A DNA stretch of 64,000 nt from Arcuatula senhousia. Lineage: Eukaryota; Mollusca; Bivalvia; Mytilida; Mytilidae. The DNA lies in contig OZ020304.1 of the NCBI GenBank assembly GCA_963971305.1, positions 6,143,576 through 6,207,575 of the forward strand. Reading direction: 5' to 3'. The position numbers were made by a program, and so were the translations under genes. This document shows, one piece after another, positions 63,997 to 64,000 of this stretch. Under the pieces are notes generated by a model. It made no database searches. It was not told the DNA's origin and worked only from the letters and a program-made list of their open reading frames with translations. Positions within the stretch are counted from its first letter, which is position 1; each line of letters opens with the position of its first letter.

Positions 63997-64000
63997 CAAA

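Larger units (their letters stand above)
60622..64000 (-). mobile_element. LTR retroelement with gag and protease but no RT, 5' end beyond window
   Basis: Antisense to the host gene. In element order: leader (about 64000-63753), gag (63752-62349), broken zinc knuckle (about 62330-62150), protease region (62122-61062), polypurine tract GACGAGGGGCAG (61061-61050), 3' LTR (61049-60622). Only about 40 bases separate the pre-RT part of pol from the polypurine tract, so RT, RNase H and integrase are missing. At least two frame changes separate gag, zinc knuckle and protease. Ty3/gypsy-like by gag and protease type, inferred. Confidence 0.8.

Overview
The window is animal nuclear DNA: AT-rich, intron-rich, and more than half dispersed and tandem repeats. 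Split genes with GT/AG introns, metazoan orthologues (a B-type cyclin, MCFD2, FSIP1, an NO66/RIOX1-like protein), a tRNA-derived SINE, a LINE 3' fragment, an LTR retroelement and many short inverted-repeat elements point to an invertebrate, most probably a bivalve mollusc such as a mussel. The species call is inference, not something the sequence proves.

Layout. 1-11990: a B-type cyclin gene on the minus strand, 11 coding exons whose splice phases all agree (about 436 aa), with an E2F-type site just upstream of the ATG. Its large first intron holds a 1.2-kb foldback element, a LINE fragment and long dispersed repeats. 13920-20590: MCFD2-like gene on the plus strand (244 aa, signal peptide, two EF-hands, glutamine-rich tail); intron 2 carries a 2.9-kb inverted-repeat element built from nested tandem arrays. 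21130-25365: a 4.2-kb element with about 60-bp terminal inverted repeats and a 6-bp target duplication, containing a 1.2-kb satellite made of GATATC-centred palindromes. 25372-27696: intergenic. 27697-45738: FSIP1 on the minus strand, 13 to 14 exons, about 790-798 aa. 48600-60128 and beyond: an NO66/RIOX1-like gene on the plus strand; only the N-terminal region (about 301 aa) is inside the window, so the JmjC catalytic domain must lie to the right. Its possible first exon at 48961 and the FSIP1 5' end face each other, so a shared promoter region near 48630-48960 is plausible. 60622-64000: an antisense LTR retroelement inside a RIOX1 intron, with gag, broken zinc knuckle and protease, a polypurine tract and a 3' LTR but no reverse transcriptase, RNase H or integrase; its 5' LTR lies past the right edge.

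The genes form no operon or pathway; they are separate eukaryotic transcription units (cell cycle, ER-Golgi cargo export, sperm/flagellum-associated protein, nucleolar hydroxylase). The most unusual content is non-coding: two unrelated elements made of arrays of short perfect palindromes, a 35-bp minisatellite that repeatedly copies an exon end together with its 5' splice site, and repeat families whose two ends carry short inverted or hairpin sequences.
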